64,000 nucleotides of DNA. It comes from Sphingomicrobium arenosum (lineage in GTDB: Bacteria > Pseudomonadota > Alphaproteobacteria > Sphingomonadales > Sphingomonadaceae). The notes beneath the pieces were generated by a model, which saw nothing but the letters and a program-made list of their open reading frames with translations, was not told the DNA's origin and made no database searches. The position numbers and the translations under genes are program-made. Shown here piece by piece: positions 1-7,926 of this stretch (its first letter is position 1; each line of letters opens with the position of its first letter). The DNA lies in contig NZ_JANPVN010000001.1 of NCBI RefSeq assembly GCF_026157085.1, forward strand, positions 744,001 to 808,000, in the 5' to 3' direction.

Positions 1-384
1 TTGTCGGTTTCGCCCGTCGTGCCGCATATCACCGATCACGAGATGGAAGCGATCGTCGCGGCGGGGGCTGAGGCCGGGGCGCGCAGCGCCTTTTTCCTCC
101 CGGTGCGCTTGCCGCATGAGGTCGCACCGCTGTTCAAGGATTGGCTCAAGACCCATTATCCCGACCGAGCGCGCAAGGTGATGGCGACGATCCGCGAGCT
201 GCGCGGCGGGCGTGACAATGATCCCAATTTCTTCAGCCGCTTGCGCGGTACGGGGATATGGGCGGAGCTTTTCGCGCGCCGTTTTGAAAAAGCGTGCTCC
301 GACCATGGCCTGTCGCGTGCCAAGTTCGCGCTAAATTGTGCCCTTTTCCGGCCCCCTGCAGGCGACCAGCTGCGATTGCTGTAA
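1..384 (+). CDS. PA0069-like radical SAM protein, C-terminal fragment
   Basis: The window opens inside this gene; only the last ~127 codons and the TAA stop are present. The visible part resembles the C-terminus of the PA0069/SplB-like radical SAM proteins: a VSPVVPHITDHEM stretch, then RLPHEV, a long helical region, an RELRGGRDND segment and a terminal GDQLRLL. The iron-sulfur CxxxCxxC cluster motif would lie upstream of the window, so it cannot be checked. The TTG at base 1 is probably an internal codon, not the start. Family function is poorly defined (radical SAM chemistry, possibly DNA or nucleotide related). The family assignment rests on recognition of the C-terminal pattern only. Confidence 0.7.
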   Translation: MSVSPVVPHITDHEMEAIVAAGAEAGARSAFFLPVRLPHEVAPLFKDWLKTHYPDRARKVMATIRELRGGRDNDPNFFSRLRGTGIWAELFARRFEKACSDHGLSRAKFALNCALFRPPAGDQLRLL

Positions 385-426
385 TCGCGGGTGACAGGGC
401 GTGGCCGCCTCGCTAGCGTCGCGGCC

Positions 427-1857
427 ATGATTCAGACCGTCTCGCGCCTTGCGCTCGCCGCCGCCCTTTTCTGCCCCGCCGCCACGCTCCATGCGCAGCA
501 GTCGACCGCCGACGCCAAGCCCGATGCAGTAGCCGCCGTCCTCGGCGAACTGGAAGCACAGCCCCTGCCCTATGACCCGCGTGCGGTGGCGATGGGACGC
601 GAGGCATTGGGCGATACGCTGGCCTATGAGATCCTCGCCGACCTGACGACCGAGGTCGGCCCGCGGCTCGGCGGTACGCCCGCCGAAGCACGTGCCCGCG
701 CCTGGTCGGTCGAGCGACTGACCTCACTCGGTTTCTCCAATGTGCGGGTCGAGGAATTCACCATGCCGACCTGGGTGCGCGGCGAGGAAGAAGCGCGATT
801 GATCGCGCCGTTCCCGCAGGAACTGGTGCTGACCGCGCTCGGCAATTCGGGCGCCACTCCCGCAGAGGGGCTGACCGCCGAAGTCGTCGGCTATGCCGAT
901 TATGCCGACTTCCTCGCCGCCGACCCGGCGACTCAGCGGGGCAAGATCGTCTTCATTTCCAACGCCATGCCGCGCAACCAGGACGGCTCGGGCTATTCGG
1001 TGCCGTTCGGCGCACCGCGCTGGATGGGGCCGGCGGAGGCCTCGAAGCGCGGCGCGGCGGCGATCGTGGTCAAGTCCATCGGAACCGACAATGACCGCAC
1101 CCCGCATACCGGCAACACCAGTTTCGGCGACGCGGCGCCCATCCCGGCGGCGGCCTTGTCCAACCCCGATGCCTGGCAATTGATGCGCGTGCTCGAGCGC
1201 GCCGAGGAGCCGGTGACGATGCATCTCACGCTCACGCCGCGCAACATCGGCATGCAGACTTCCGGCAATGTTATCGCCGAGGTGCCGGGGCGCGATCCTG
1301 CGGCGAAAAAGGTCCTCGTCGCCTGTCACATCGACAGCTGGGACAATGCGCCCGGGGTGTTCGACGATGGCGCAGGCTGCGCGATCGTGGCGGCGGCGGC
1401 GAAGCGTGTCATGGATGCGGGGCGCCCGCTGCGCACGATCCAGATCGTCTGGTACGGCGCCGAGGAAGTCGGCATCTGGGGCGGGCGCGACTTTGCCGAG
1501 CGTCACGACGGCACCGATTATCATGTCGTGGCGGAGAGCGATTTCGGCGCCGATCGCGTCTGGAAGGTGGTCACCGACCTCGGCGATGAACGCAAGGCCG
1601 AGGCCGATGCGCTGCGCGCCGCGCTGGCGCCGCTGGGGATCGTCTCGGGTGCCTATGACGAAGCGGGCGGCGCCGATGTCGGTCCGCTGCGCGCCGAGAG
1701 CGCGCCCGGCCTGTCGCTGCGACAGGACGGGACCCGCTATTTCGACCTGCATCACACCGCGAACGATACGCTCGACAAGGTCGATCGCGACCAGCTGGCG
1801 CAGAATGTTGCGGCATGGACGACGATGTTGATGGTGATGGCGGGCGGCATCGAATAG
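427..1857 (+). CDS. Secreted M28 family metallopeptidase with PA domain
   Basis: A 476-residue zinc aminopeptidase-type protein. The start at 427 was chosen over an in-frame upstream codon because it gives a clean signal peptide (MIQTVSRLALAAALFCPAATLHA, cut before QQ). A protease-associated (PA) domain occupies roughly residues 140-270, followed by the M28 catalytic domain. The metal-binding pattern is visible: H301-x-D303, the DD pair near 313-314, the EE pair near 346-347 (general base plus ligand) and a late LHHTANDTLDK His. It probably acts in the periplasm or outside the cell on peptides. It starts 42 bases after the upstream gene and precedes a small lipoprotein gene on the same strand. 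Substrate specificity cannot be read from the sequence. Confidence 0.9.
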   Translation: MIQTVSRLALAAALFCPAATLHAQQSTADAKPDAVAAVLGELEAQPLPYDPRAVAMGREALGDTLAYEILADLTTEVGPRLGGTPAEARARAWSVERLTSLGFSNVRVEEFTMPTWVRGEEEARLIAPFPQELVLTALGNSGATPAEGLTAEVVGYADYADFLAADPATQRGKIVFISNAMPRNQDGSGYSVPFGAPRWMGPAEASKRGAAAIVVKSIGTDNDRTPHTGNTSFGDAAPIPAAALSNPDAWQLMRVLERAEEPVTMHLTLTPRNIGMQTSGNVIAEVPGRDPAAKKVLVACHIDSWDNAPGVFDDGAGCAIVAAAAKRVMDAGRPLRTIQIVWYGAEEVGIWGGRDFAERHDGTDYHVVAESDFGADRVWKVVTDLGDERKAEADALRAALAPLGIVSGAYDEAGGADVGPLRAESAPGLSLRQDGTRYFDLHHTANDTLDKVDRDQLAQNVAAWTTMLMVMAGGIE

Positions 1858-1907
1858 CCGCGCGAGGCGTTGGATTCCCAATCATCCATTCAAGGAGTGC
1901 CCGTCAA

Positions 1908-2174
1908 ATGCGCGCGATCTTTCTTTTGCCCTTCATGACCCTAGTGGCCGCCTGCAACGTCAGTACCGACAGCGAGGATTCGAGCCTGACTGTCGACGTC
2001 AACGAGGATCGGCTCGACCAGCTCGGCGAGGATGTCGAGACCATCGCCACCGATATCGGGCAGGACATCGAGCAGGGCGCGGCCGAGCTGACCGACGAGG
2101 CGCAGTCGCAAATCGCGCAGGAAGCCGAAGAGGCGGAAGCCGAAATGGACCGCGAGGCAGGCACGGGCCAATAA
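1908..2174 (+). CDS. Small acidic lipoprotein, function unknown
   Basis: An 88-residue protein. The start at 1908 follows an AAGGAG ribosome binding site and gives a lipoprotein signal ([16 protein letters not shown], lipobox VAAC, lipidated Cys16). The mature part is strongly acidic (many Glu and Asp), predicted mostly helical, and contains no recognisable enzyme motif. It lies 50 bases after the M28 peptidase, so the two may be co-transcribed, and just before tRNA-Pro. I do not recognise a named family; it could be a cell-envelope spacer or stress lipoprotein. Confidence 0.75.
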   Translation: MRAIFLLPFMTLVAACNVSTDSEDSSLTVDVNEDRLDQLGEDVETIATDIGQDIEQGAAELTDEAQSQIAQEAEEAEAEMDREAGTGQ

Positions 2175-2219
2175 GAGGCTGGCGAGGCCCTCGCCTTGCT
2201 GTTAAGCGCGGTGCCGGTT

Positions 2220-2296
<77 letters not shown>

Positions 2297-2649
2297 ATAA
2301 CTTCAGGGGCTTAGCGTTAAATCCCTTTGGCGCCCCTTCCGCCTGACAAGCACATGACAAGCACGCGCTACGCATTGGATCATGTCCATGAACATGATTG
2401 GCGCCTTAGCAGCGGCTTATAGGATCAGGTTGAATGGGGCGGGACTCCGTATGCCGCCCCCTCGTGATTCGCCTGCAAGTGCTGAACAGGCGGTGTGCGA
2501 CGTCCGATCGAGGGATGCCTTCGCAGCTTGAGTTTGAGTTCAGAGCAGCGTAAGCCGCTAGTTATCCCTTGGGCGTGAGCCTTCCACCCATGGTGAAAGG
2601 AGCCGCCACCCGGTGGTGTCCAGTCTGACTGGGCTAGCCCCAAGGGACG
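2297..2649. other. Left end of the element, no convincing gene
   Basis: About 350 bases between attL and the DUF3800 stop codon. Apart from the arm-type repeats and the 7-6-7 inverted repeat at 2379-2398 I see no supported gene. A 72-codon minus-strand frame (2425-2643) lacks a ribosome binding site and looks non-coding. Confidence 0.5.
2344..2365 (+). repeat. Left arm-type repeats (2 x 11 bp), putative integrase sites
   Basis: Two tandem copies of TGACAAGCAC plus one base (2344 and 2355), 48 bases inside the left boundary. Near-identical paired copies occur at the other end at 5707 and 5718. The spacing of about one helical turn and the presence only at the two ends fit arm-type integrase binding sites. 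An inverted repeat ATCATGT-N6-ACATGAT follows at 2379-2398. Confidence 0.55.
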
Positions 2650-3405
2650 CTATTTCCTTAAGGTTCGATGCCATATCGTGAACTTCCCGCGCATCAATGT
2701 GTCGGCGGAGCAGTCAGTCACGCCTGCCCTTCGCAGGACATAGCTGGAAAGTTTTGTTTTGGCTGCTGAGGCTTCCGGGCGTTTGCCATGGCCATTCACG
2801 CACCAAGCGACAGAGCCGGTGAGCAAGTCGACAAGCTGGAGAAGAGGAGTCCGTTTGGAGTTTCGGAAATGACATTGGCGAAACGGCCATTGTCGTTTGT
2901 CGCCACTTTTTGCTCGGCCGCGATTGAGAATGAGGCGCAGATCTTCCGGTCGCTGATTAGTATCTCTGTAGTCGGGATAGAGATGAAAGAGCGTCCGAGG
3001 ATAAAGTCGGGCAAATTTGGAGGCGAGATTATAGACTTCCTTATTGAAGCCTATCTCCCTTGATCCCTCGTTGTGCTTTCGGTGATCAACCTTATGGGTA
3101 TCGACAATGAGGCAATGAAAATCCGCATTTGAGAATGGTGCGTCGTCGAAGAACGCCTTCACAGTTCTGCCGTATGCTGAAAGCTTCGCTTGGCTAACCT
3201 TTCCCCACTTCATCTCACCTTGAGGGAGTTGTGGCAGCCGTGTTGTCGATAGGCATGCGTTCGCCTCCTCAACAAGCGATTTCTCAATGCAAATGCCGCC
3301 AATGACTAAGTAGCGGTTCTTCGTCTGACTGCTCTCATCGATGTAGATATCGGTAATGAGGTTGCAGTCATCACGCTCAGGAAAAACTGGTTGGGTTGCT
3401 GACAT
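2650..3405 (-). CDS. DUF3800 domain protein, element cargo
   Basis: A 251-residue protein of the DUF3800 family, which has an RNase H-like fold by family knowledge. The visible family marks are the N-terminal IYIDESSQ strand, IVDTHK in the middle, YPDYRD, and a C-terminal LLQLVDLLTGSVAW; the conserved acidic residues could form a metal site. The start at 3405 was preferred over a GTG at 3447 because a -35-like TTGACT lies at 3440-3435 inside the longer frame and no Shine-Dalgarno precedes either codon, so translation may be leaderless. It is the only gene of the element with no obvious mobility role. A nuclease or defence function is an inference only. Confidence 0.8.
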   Translation of the reverse strand: MSATQPVFPERDDCNLITDIYIDESSQTKNRYLVIGGICIEKSLVEEANACLSTTRLPQLPQGEMKWGKVSQAKLSAYGRTVKAFFDDAPFSNADFHCLIVDTHKVDHRKHNEGSREIGFNKEVYNLASKFARLYPRTLFHLYPDYRDTNQRPEDLRLILNRGRAKSGDKRQWPFRQCHFRNSKRTPLLQLVDLLTGSVAWCVNGHGKRPEASAAKTKLSSYVLRRAGVTDCSADTLMRGKFTIWHRTLRK

Positions 3406-3721
3406 GGTTTTAGGCAACAGACCTCGGGGCGTGAAGTCAACGCCCACCGGAAATTACATATGTAATCGCAATGCAGTTGACGCCTTTGAAGCTTGAACCT
3501 TGGCGGTCCAAAGTGACTGCACGAGTGCCTAGCAATGGAACCTGTTGGGACTGCGGCCCAAGTCCTGCACCACGTGGGGGGGAGTGGCTAAAGCCCCTCC
3601 CCCTCCTGGTATACTATATGTGGTGATTAATCCTGTCCCCTTGGATCGGGCAAATCGACCAAAGCAGGATGGAAAACCTATCCCGGATAGTAATGCCGAT
3701 GAGCAATCGGGTGAGTGTTTG
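3406..3721. other. Intergenic stretch in the element with strong hairpin
   Basis: Holds the likely DUF3800 promoter (TTGACT at 3440-3435 on the minus strand) and a GC-rich hairpin at 3578-3603 (11-bp arms with one mismatch, loop TAAA). No T-run follows the hairpin on either strand, so it is not a standard intrinsic terminator. I see no gene. Confidence 0.45.
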
Positions 3722-4156
3722 TTACCTGTTAGATGATGAATGATGGCCCGAGGTTTTTTGGTCAGAGGGTCGCCACTTGCGGAAGTCCTGCGTAGCCTGA
3801 GCGTCATTGAAGCCGTGTTGGGTCAAGATGAAGGTCGTGGCATGACCGTTTTTCCAGTCGAAGCCCCCCTTCTGGTTTTCTTTAACGAACCCTCGGTCAA
3901 TCAGCTGATCGAACGCAGCCTTCACAGAGGCTCGGCTGCTGTAGTTCAACGCCTTTGCGGCATGTCGCTGGGAACAGAATAGGCTTCCATTGTTAGACCC
4001 GTTGTAGAGACGGTTCAGTTCAACGAGCAACGCTCGTGCAGGGGGTTTGAGAGAGCGATATGCTGCCGTTGACAACATTGCTTCGTAGAGGCGGACGTGC
4101 TTGGCGCCTTCGTTGCGCCCCTTAGCGTTGACTTTGCGCTTCTTCGGACTGCTCAC
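3722..4156 (-). CDS. Small winged-helix/HTH protein of the element
   Basis: A 144-residue protein. The GTG at 4156 is chosen as start because it overlaps the stop codon of the AlpA-like gene (GTGA) and an AAGGG ribosome binding site stands 8-9 bases upstream. Residues ~20-110 look like a winged helix-turn-helix (ARALLVELNRLY, SQRHAAKALNYSS, AFDQLIDRGFV), preceded by a basic tail (SPKKRKVNAKGR). This layout is common for small DNA-binding or replication-associated proteins in islands of sphingomonads and related groups. Its role (regulator, replication initiator helper or excision accessory) cannot be fixed from sequence. Confidence 0.75.
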   Translation of the reverse strand: MSSPKKRKVNAKGRNEGAKHVRLYEAMLSTAAYRSLKPPARALLVELNRLYNGSNNGSLFCSQRHAAKALNYSSRASVKAAFDQLIDRGFVKENQKGGFDWKNGHATTFILTQHGFNDAQATQDFRKWRPSDQKTSGHHSSSNR

Positions 4157-4380
4157 TGAACCGACCCTTCGCTCGTGCTGGCACGGATGCAACTGATCAG
4201 CCATTCCTGAAGGTCTTCGGAGCGGTAAGCCACGCGCCGCCCGATCTTCACGTATCGCGGCCCGCCTCCGGTGACGCGAAGTTTCGAGAGATAGCTTTTT
4301 GAAACGCCCATCATCTCGGACGCAACGGCGGTATCGAGAAGGCGACTATCGACGCCAAATGTATTGATGTTTTCCGTCAT
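4153..4380 (-). CDS. AlpA/excisionase-type helix-turn-helix protein
   Basis: A 75-residue MerR-like excisionase-family protein. The HTH spans about residues 15-60: LDTAVASEMMGVSKSYLSKL, then a wing GGGPRYVKIGRRVAYRSEDLQEWL, the classic HTH_17/AlpA pattern. An AAAGG ribosome binding site stands 7 bases before the ATG. In P4-like elements AlpA activates the integrase gene or works as a recombination directionality factor; here it sits 130 bases downstream of int in the same direction. It is coupled to the next gene by a GTGA overlap. Confidence 0.85.
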   Translation of the reverse strand: MTENINTFGVDSRLLDTAVASEMMGVSKSYLSKLRVTGGGPRYVKIGRRVAYRSEDLQEWLISCIRASTSEGSVQ

Positions 4381-4509
4381 GTTTTGCCTTTCACAGCGTT
4401 AGAGACGGATTCCTTGAATAAGCCCGAAGCCCCCTTTCGCAACAAGAATTGTGGCCCACTTTTCCCCTTTTTTGGCCCAAAAAGTTCGTTGCGCTACGCG
4501 TTCTAACCG

Positions 4510-5697
4510 CTATGCGCGCGAACCCACAATTGACCTGATGTGGTCATCCCAGAGTGCAGCTGCCTGCGCTTTCTCTTCCGCGTAGTCGTGGCGCTGATAC
4601 ACCTCGGCAACACCCGTCCGAGTGGCGCGGTTCTGGAAGGCCTCAATGACATCGGTCGCGACCCCAATGCGCTGCATTCCGGTAGCGACCGTGCGCCGAA
4701 TGTCGTGAACTTTCCAAGGCGCCAGCAAGCGTCCAGCCTCAGTATCGACCAACTTCGAAAGCCTAGGCTTCCAATACGACCAGTTTTGAATTGGTCGTTC
4801 CCCGTTCACGCTAAAAAGGTAGCCACCTTCGTTTCGCATCGCGAAGACTTCCTCGCGCGCCAAATTGGAAAGGGGAACAGTATGGGGCTTCTTGTTCTTC
4901 GTTCGGGTGGCGGGAAGATTCCATTCCATGGTGTCTTCGTCGATCTCACACATCCTGATGTGCGACGCCTCGTCCCTGCGCTGGCCCGTGAGAAGCAAAA
5001 AGCGTGTGAGGGACATGATGGGGTGGTCGATGGCTCGAGTTGCTCTCCAGAGGGCTGCAATCTCGCTGTCGTCGAGAAAGCGGCTGCGGCTAGGCGGTTT
5101 CGCCGGCAGCGCGATCCGGTCCATTGGCGAACTTTCCAGATCGCCGCGTTCAATCGCCCAATTGAACATACGGCGCATGGCGGCGGCTGTATTCGTGGCG
5201 ATGCCCGGACGGGCTTCCAGCTTGTCTAGAAGCGCTGTCACGTCACGCTTGTGGATATCGCTGATCTTTGTCGCCTGAAAATGTGGCTTGGCTTCGCGGC
5301 GCAGAAGTCTTGCGGCCTCCGCACCGCGCCGCTCCCACTTCCTAGCAAGATAGCGATCCGCGAAAAACTCGACATAGTTGTCAAAGGCAAGGTCGCTACC
5401 ACCAGCCGTCTTTGCTTTACGCTCTTGCTGCTCATCGATGCCGTTCGCTCGCTTCCACGCAATCTCGGAAGCCAACTGGCGTGCTTGATCGGCTGTTAGC
5501 CCTTCGCCGTGATAGCCAAGCGTGATCGTCCTCGTGGGCGTGTCGCGTCCACCCATGCGATATTGGTAGAGGTAGGCCTTTCTGCCATTCGGGTTTGGTT
5601 TCACACCAAAGCCAGCCAGCCTGTCGTCCCAAAGCACCCTGCCGGGGACAGGATGCTCCAAAGCATCGACGCTTCTCTTTGTGATCCGACCTTTCAT
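4510..5697 (-). CDS. int: P4-type tyrosine integrase (DUF4102 N-terminus)
   Basis: A 395-residue site-specific recombinase. The start at 5697 (MKGRITKRSVDAL) is preferred over a frame opening at 5727, because the extra codons are made of the arm-type repeats. The N-terminal DUF4102 arm-binding domain is followed by a SAM-like core-binding domain and the catalytic domain. Visible catalytic residues are Arg in LLLTGQRRDEA, Lys in TRTKNKKPHTVP, the HDIRR His/Arg pair and Tyr in AEVYQRHDY. The position that is usually His in LNH reads QNR here. By location it inserted the element into tRNA-Pro. The arm repeats lie in its leader, so it may control its own expression. Confidence 0.93.
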   Translation of the reverse strand: MKGRITKRSVDALEHPVPGRVLWDDRLAGFGVKPNPNGRKAYLYQYRMGGRDTPTRTITLGYHGEGLTADQARQLASEIAWKRANGIDEQQERKAKTAGGSDLAFDNYVEFFADRYLARKWERRGAEAARLLRREAKPHFQATKISDIHKRDVTALLDKLEARPGIATNTAAAMRRMFNWAIERGDLESSPMDRIALPAKPPSRSRFLDDSEIAALWRATRAIDHPIMSLTRFLLLTGQRRDEASHIRMCEIDEDTMEWNLPATRTKNKKPHTVPLSNLAREEVFAMRNEGGYLFSVNGERPIQNWSYWKPRLSKLVDTEAGRLLAPWKVHDIRRTVATGMQRIGVATDVIEAFQNRATRTGVAEVYQRHDYAEEKAQAAALWDDHIRSIVGSRA

Positions 5698-5706
5698 ACC
5701 TCTGCG

Positions 5707-5728
5707 TAACAAGCACGCGACAAGCACG
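5707..5728 (+). repeat. Right arm-type repeats (2 x 11 bp) upstream of int
   Basis: Two tandem near-copies of (T/C)(A/G)ACAAGCAC plus G at 5707 and 5718, matching the left-end pair at 2344-2365 in sequence, spacing and orientation. They lie between int and attR, about 110 bases from the core repeat and directly before the int start codon. Confidence 0.55.
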
Positions 5729-6030
<302 letters not shown>

Positions 6031-6104
6031 TAGGCGCGGCAGGACTCGAACCCGCAACCAAGCCGTTATGAGCGGCCGGCTCTAACCAATTGAGCTACGC
6101 GCCC
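6031..6104 (-). tRNA. tRNA with CAT anticodon (tRNA-Ile2 or elongator tRNA-Met)
   Basis: A cloverleaf on the minus strand: acceptor GGGCGCG paired with CGCGCCT (terminal G-U), D-arm GCTCAATTGGTTAGAGC, anticodon loop CTCATAA (anticodon CAT) and T-arm GGTTCGAGTCC. CCA is not fully encoded. It is not the initiator type. The CTTGGTTGC variable region resembles the lysidine-modified Ile2 tRNA more than elongator tRNA-Met, but this cannot be settled by eye. Confidence 0.92.
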
Positions 6105-6159
6105 CCCGGACACCGCCATCCCCTAGCGAGACCGCGGCGAGGATGGCAAGCGGCTTTGC

Positions 6160-7752
6160 TCAGGTCAGGCGCGGCAGGACGAGACGGGCCGTCCCGTCGA
6201 TGAAGAGGAGGTCGCCGCTTCCAACGCGAGCGAGCCCGCGTACCAGTCGAAGCGAAAAGCCCGTTCCGAGCAGCGCCTTGCCGCGCGCGTCGATCATCAG
6301 TGCCGGATCGACGAGGTCCTCGGGTGCGCGATCGGCGAGACTTTTCGGCAGGGTGATGTCGAGATGGCAGCCGACGGCCCCCTCCCCGGCCCGCACCACA
6401 ATCTCTTCTCCCTCACCGCCAGCATCGATCATCGCGTGAATGAAGCGCGTCGCGAGGCGCTGGGCGAGCGCGCCGTCGGTGACGCAGCCCTCGCCATCGA
6501 CGTCGTGAAGGTCGAGCGTGACGCCCACTCGCTGGGCCCGGCCCTCGAGATCGGGGCCGAGCGCCTCGAGGAGCGCGTTCAGGGCAAGCGCCTCGGGTTG
6601 GCGATCGCGCGACTGGAGGCGGGCAGCAAAATCGAGGTCTTTGATCGCCTCGAGCAAGATCCGCGCCTGCGCCACGATCTCGGCCGCTCGCTCACGATAG
6701 CGGCGATGGGCGGGGCCGAGATATTGCCCGTCGATGATCTCGGCGAACCCGATGATGGCGTTGAGCGGGGTCTTGATCTCATGCACCAGCTCGCGAAGCA
6801 TGGTGGGGTCCTGGGGCAGGCCCGTCGTCGGCCGCGAAGCGCTCGCCGATGGCGCGTCCTCGACGGCGAGGTCCGCGCGCTGAGCGCGTCCGCGATAGCC
6901 GAGGAACATGCCGCTTTCCTCGTCATGCTGCGGTGTGCCCGTCAGCGCCCAGCGTCCCGGCATGCTGCCGATGTGCGCCTCGACATTGTCGAAGGGCTGA
7001 CGCGCACCGACCACCATCGCAAGCTCGGGGTCGGCGAAGAGCGAATGACCGATGAGCGCGGCGCGAGGGGCACCATCGACCCAAGTCACGGCCCCATCAC
7101 TCGCCGCCTCGAAGGCGAAGCTGCCTACCGCGGGCCGCTCGTCGACGAGGTGCTGGGCGGGTGCCTTCTCCTGCGACGGGTTTCGGCGCAACGGAGCCGG
7201 GTCGTGGCGCGGACGCGGTGAGCCAACATCCTCGGCCTCCTTGTCGACGGGCGATTCAGGAGGCGGCTCGGCGAGACGGTCGCGCGCGGCCTTGAGCTGC
7301 TCGACAACATCGCCCAATCGGCGACCCGCTTGTCGACTCTCCCCCTCGTCGGCAGCGCGCGTGTCGGGCCAGAGCGTGCGCAGGAACTGGCGCGTATCGC
7401 CACCGGCGGCGGCGACGAGCATTGCCTTGGTCTCGGCATCGGGATCGGCGGCGGCCAGGACAGGAGCGGCAACAGCGAGTGTGTCCTCGGCGAACAGGGC
7501 GAGCAGTTCGGGACCAAGCCGACGCCCCGCGACGGCACGGGCAGCGGCGCTTCGTACCCCAAGCGGGATGGCATCGCGTTCCGCGCGGACGACCGCGAGC
7601 GCTGCGACCATCGGAGCACTGTCGCTGTCGGCGCCCCTCGCCTCGCTCATGCGCGCAGCCAGTTCGACGAGCTGGCGCCAACGCACGCTGCGCGAATGCG
7701 GTCCCGCCACGGGCAGGGTAAGCAAGGTCGCAAGGCGGTCGTCGAAGCGCAC
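6160..7752 (-). CDS. Orphan histidine-kinase-like protein, degenerate ATPase domain
   Basis: A 530-residue protein starting at a GTG with GGAAGA six bases upstream. The N-terminal third is alanine-rich and helical, then comes a low-complexity Pro/Arg/Glu linker (~150-200), a PAS-like segment (~210-300) and a HisKA domain with the H-box LVHEIKTPLNAIIGFAEI (His324). The C-terminal HATPase-like region keeps a G2-type LGTGFSL motif, but the N-box asparagine and the DxGxG G1 box are not recognisable. No transmembrane segment and no response regulator lie nearby. It may be a cytosolic kinase with weak ATP binding, or a pseudokinase or phosphotransfer scaffold. Confidence 0.8.
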   Translation of the reverse strand: MRFDDRLATLLTLPVAGPHSRSVRWRQLVELAARMSEARGADSDSAPMVAALAVVRAERDAIPLGVRSAAARAVAGRRLGPELLALFAEDTLAVAAPVLAAADPDAETKAMLVAAAGGDTRQFLRTLWPDTRAADEGESRQAGRRLGDVVEQLKAARDRLAEPPPESPVDKEAEDVGSPRPRHDPAPLRRNPSQEKAPAQHLVDERPAVGSFAFEAASDGAVTWVDGAPRAALIGHSLFADPELAMVVGARQPFDNVEAHIGSMPGRWALTGTPQHDEESGMFLGYRGRAQRADLAVEDAPSASASRPTTGLPQDPTMLRELVHEIKTPLNAIIGFAEIIDGQYLGPAHRRYRERAAEIVAQARILLEAIKDLDFAARLQSRDRQPEALALNALLEALGPDLEGRAQRVGVTLDLHDVDGEGCVTDGALAQRLATRFIHAMIDAGGEGEEIVVRAGEGAVGCHLDITLPKSLADRAPEDLVDPALMIDARGKALLGTGFSLRLVRGLARVGSGDLLFIDGTARLVLPRLT

Positions 7753-7870
7753 GCTGTCTTCCAGTCTCCGTGTCGAGGGATTCCGACTGGATGAATTTGC
7801 CGTTCGTGCGTGGGGGCTTCCAGTAAGATTCCGTTAACCATCCCATTTTGAAACGCTTCTGCGCGTCAAC

Positions 7871-7904
7871 GAAAAAGGGCGCCGAACCGCGGTTCGACGC
7901 CCTT
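7871..7904 (-). terminator. Intrinsic terminator of the TPR gene
   Basis: On the minus strand, 22 bases after the TPR stop codon, a long hairpin (AAGGGCG outer stem, inner CGAACC/GGTTCG) is followed by TTTTT. Confidence 0.85.
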
Positions 7905-7926
7905 CGTGTTGCTTCGGACCGAAGAA

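Noticed and set aside
2425..2643. 72-codon gene at the left end of the element
   Set aside because: No ribosome binding site, no family, and composition unlike the other element genes.
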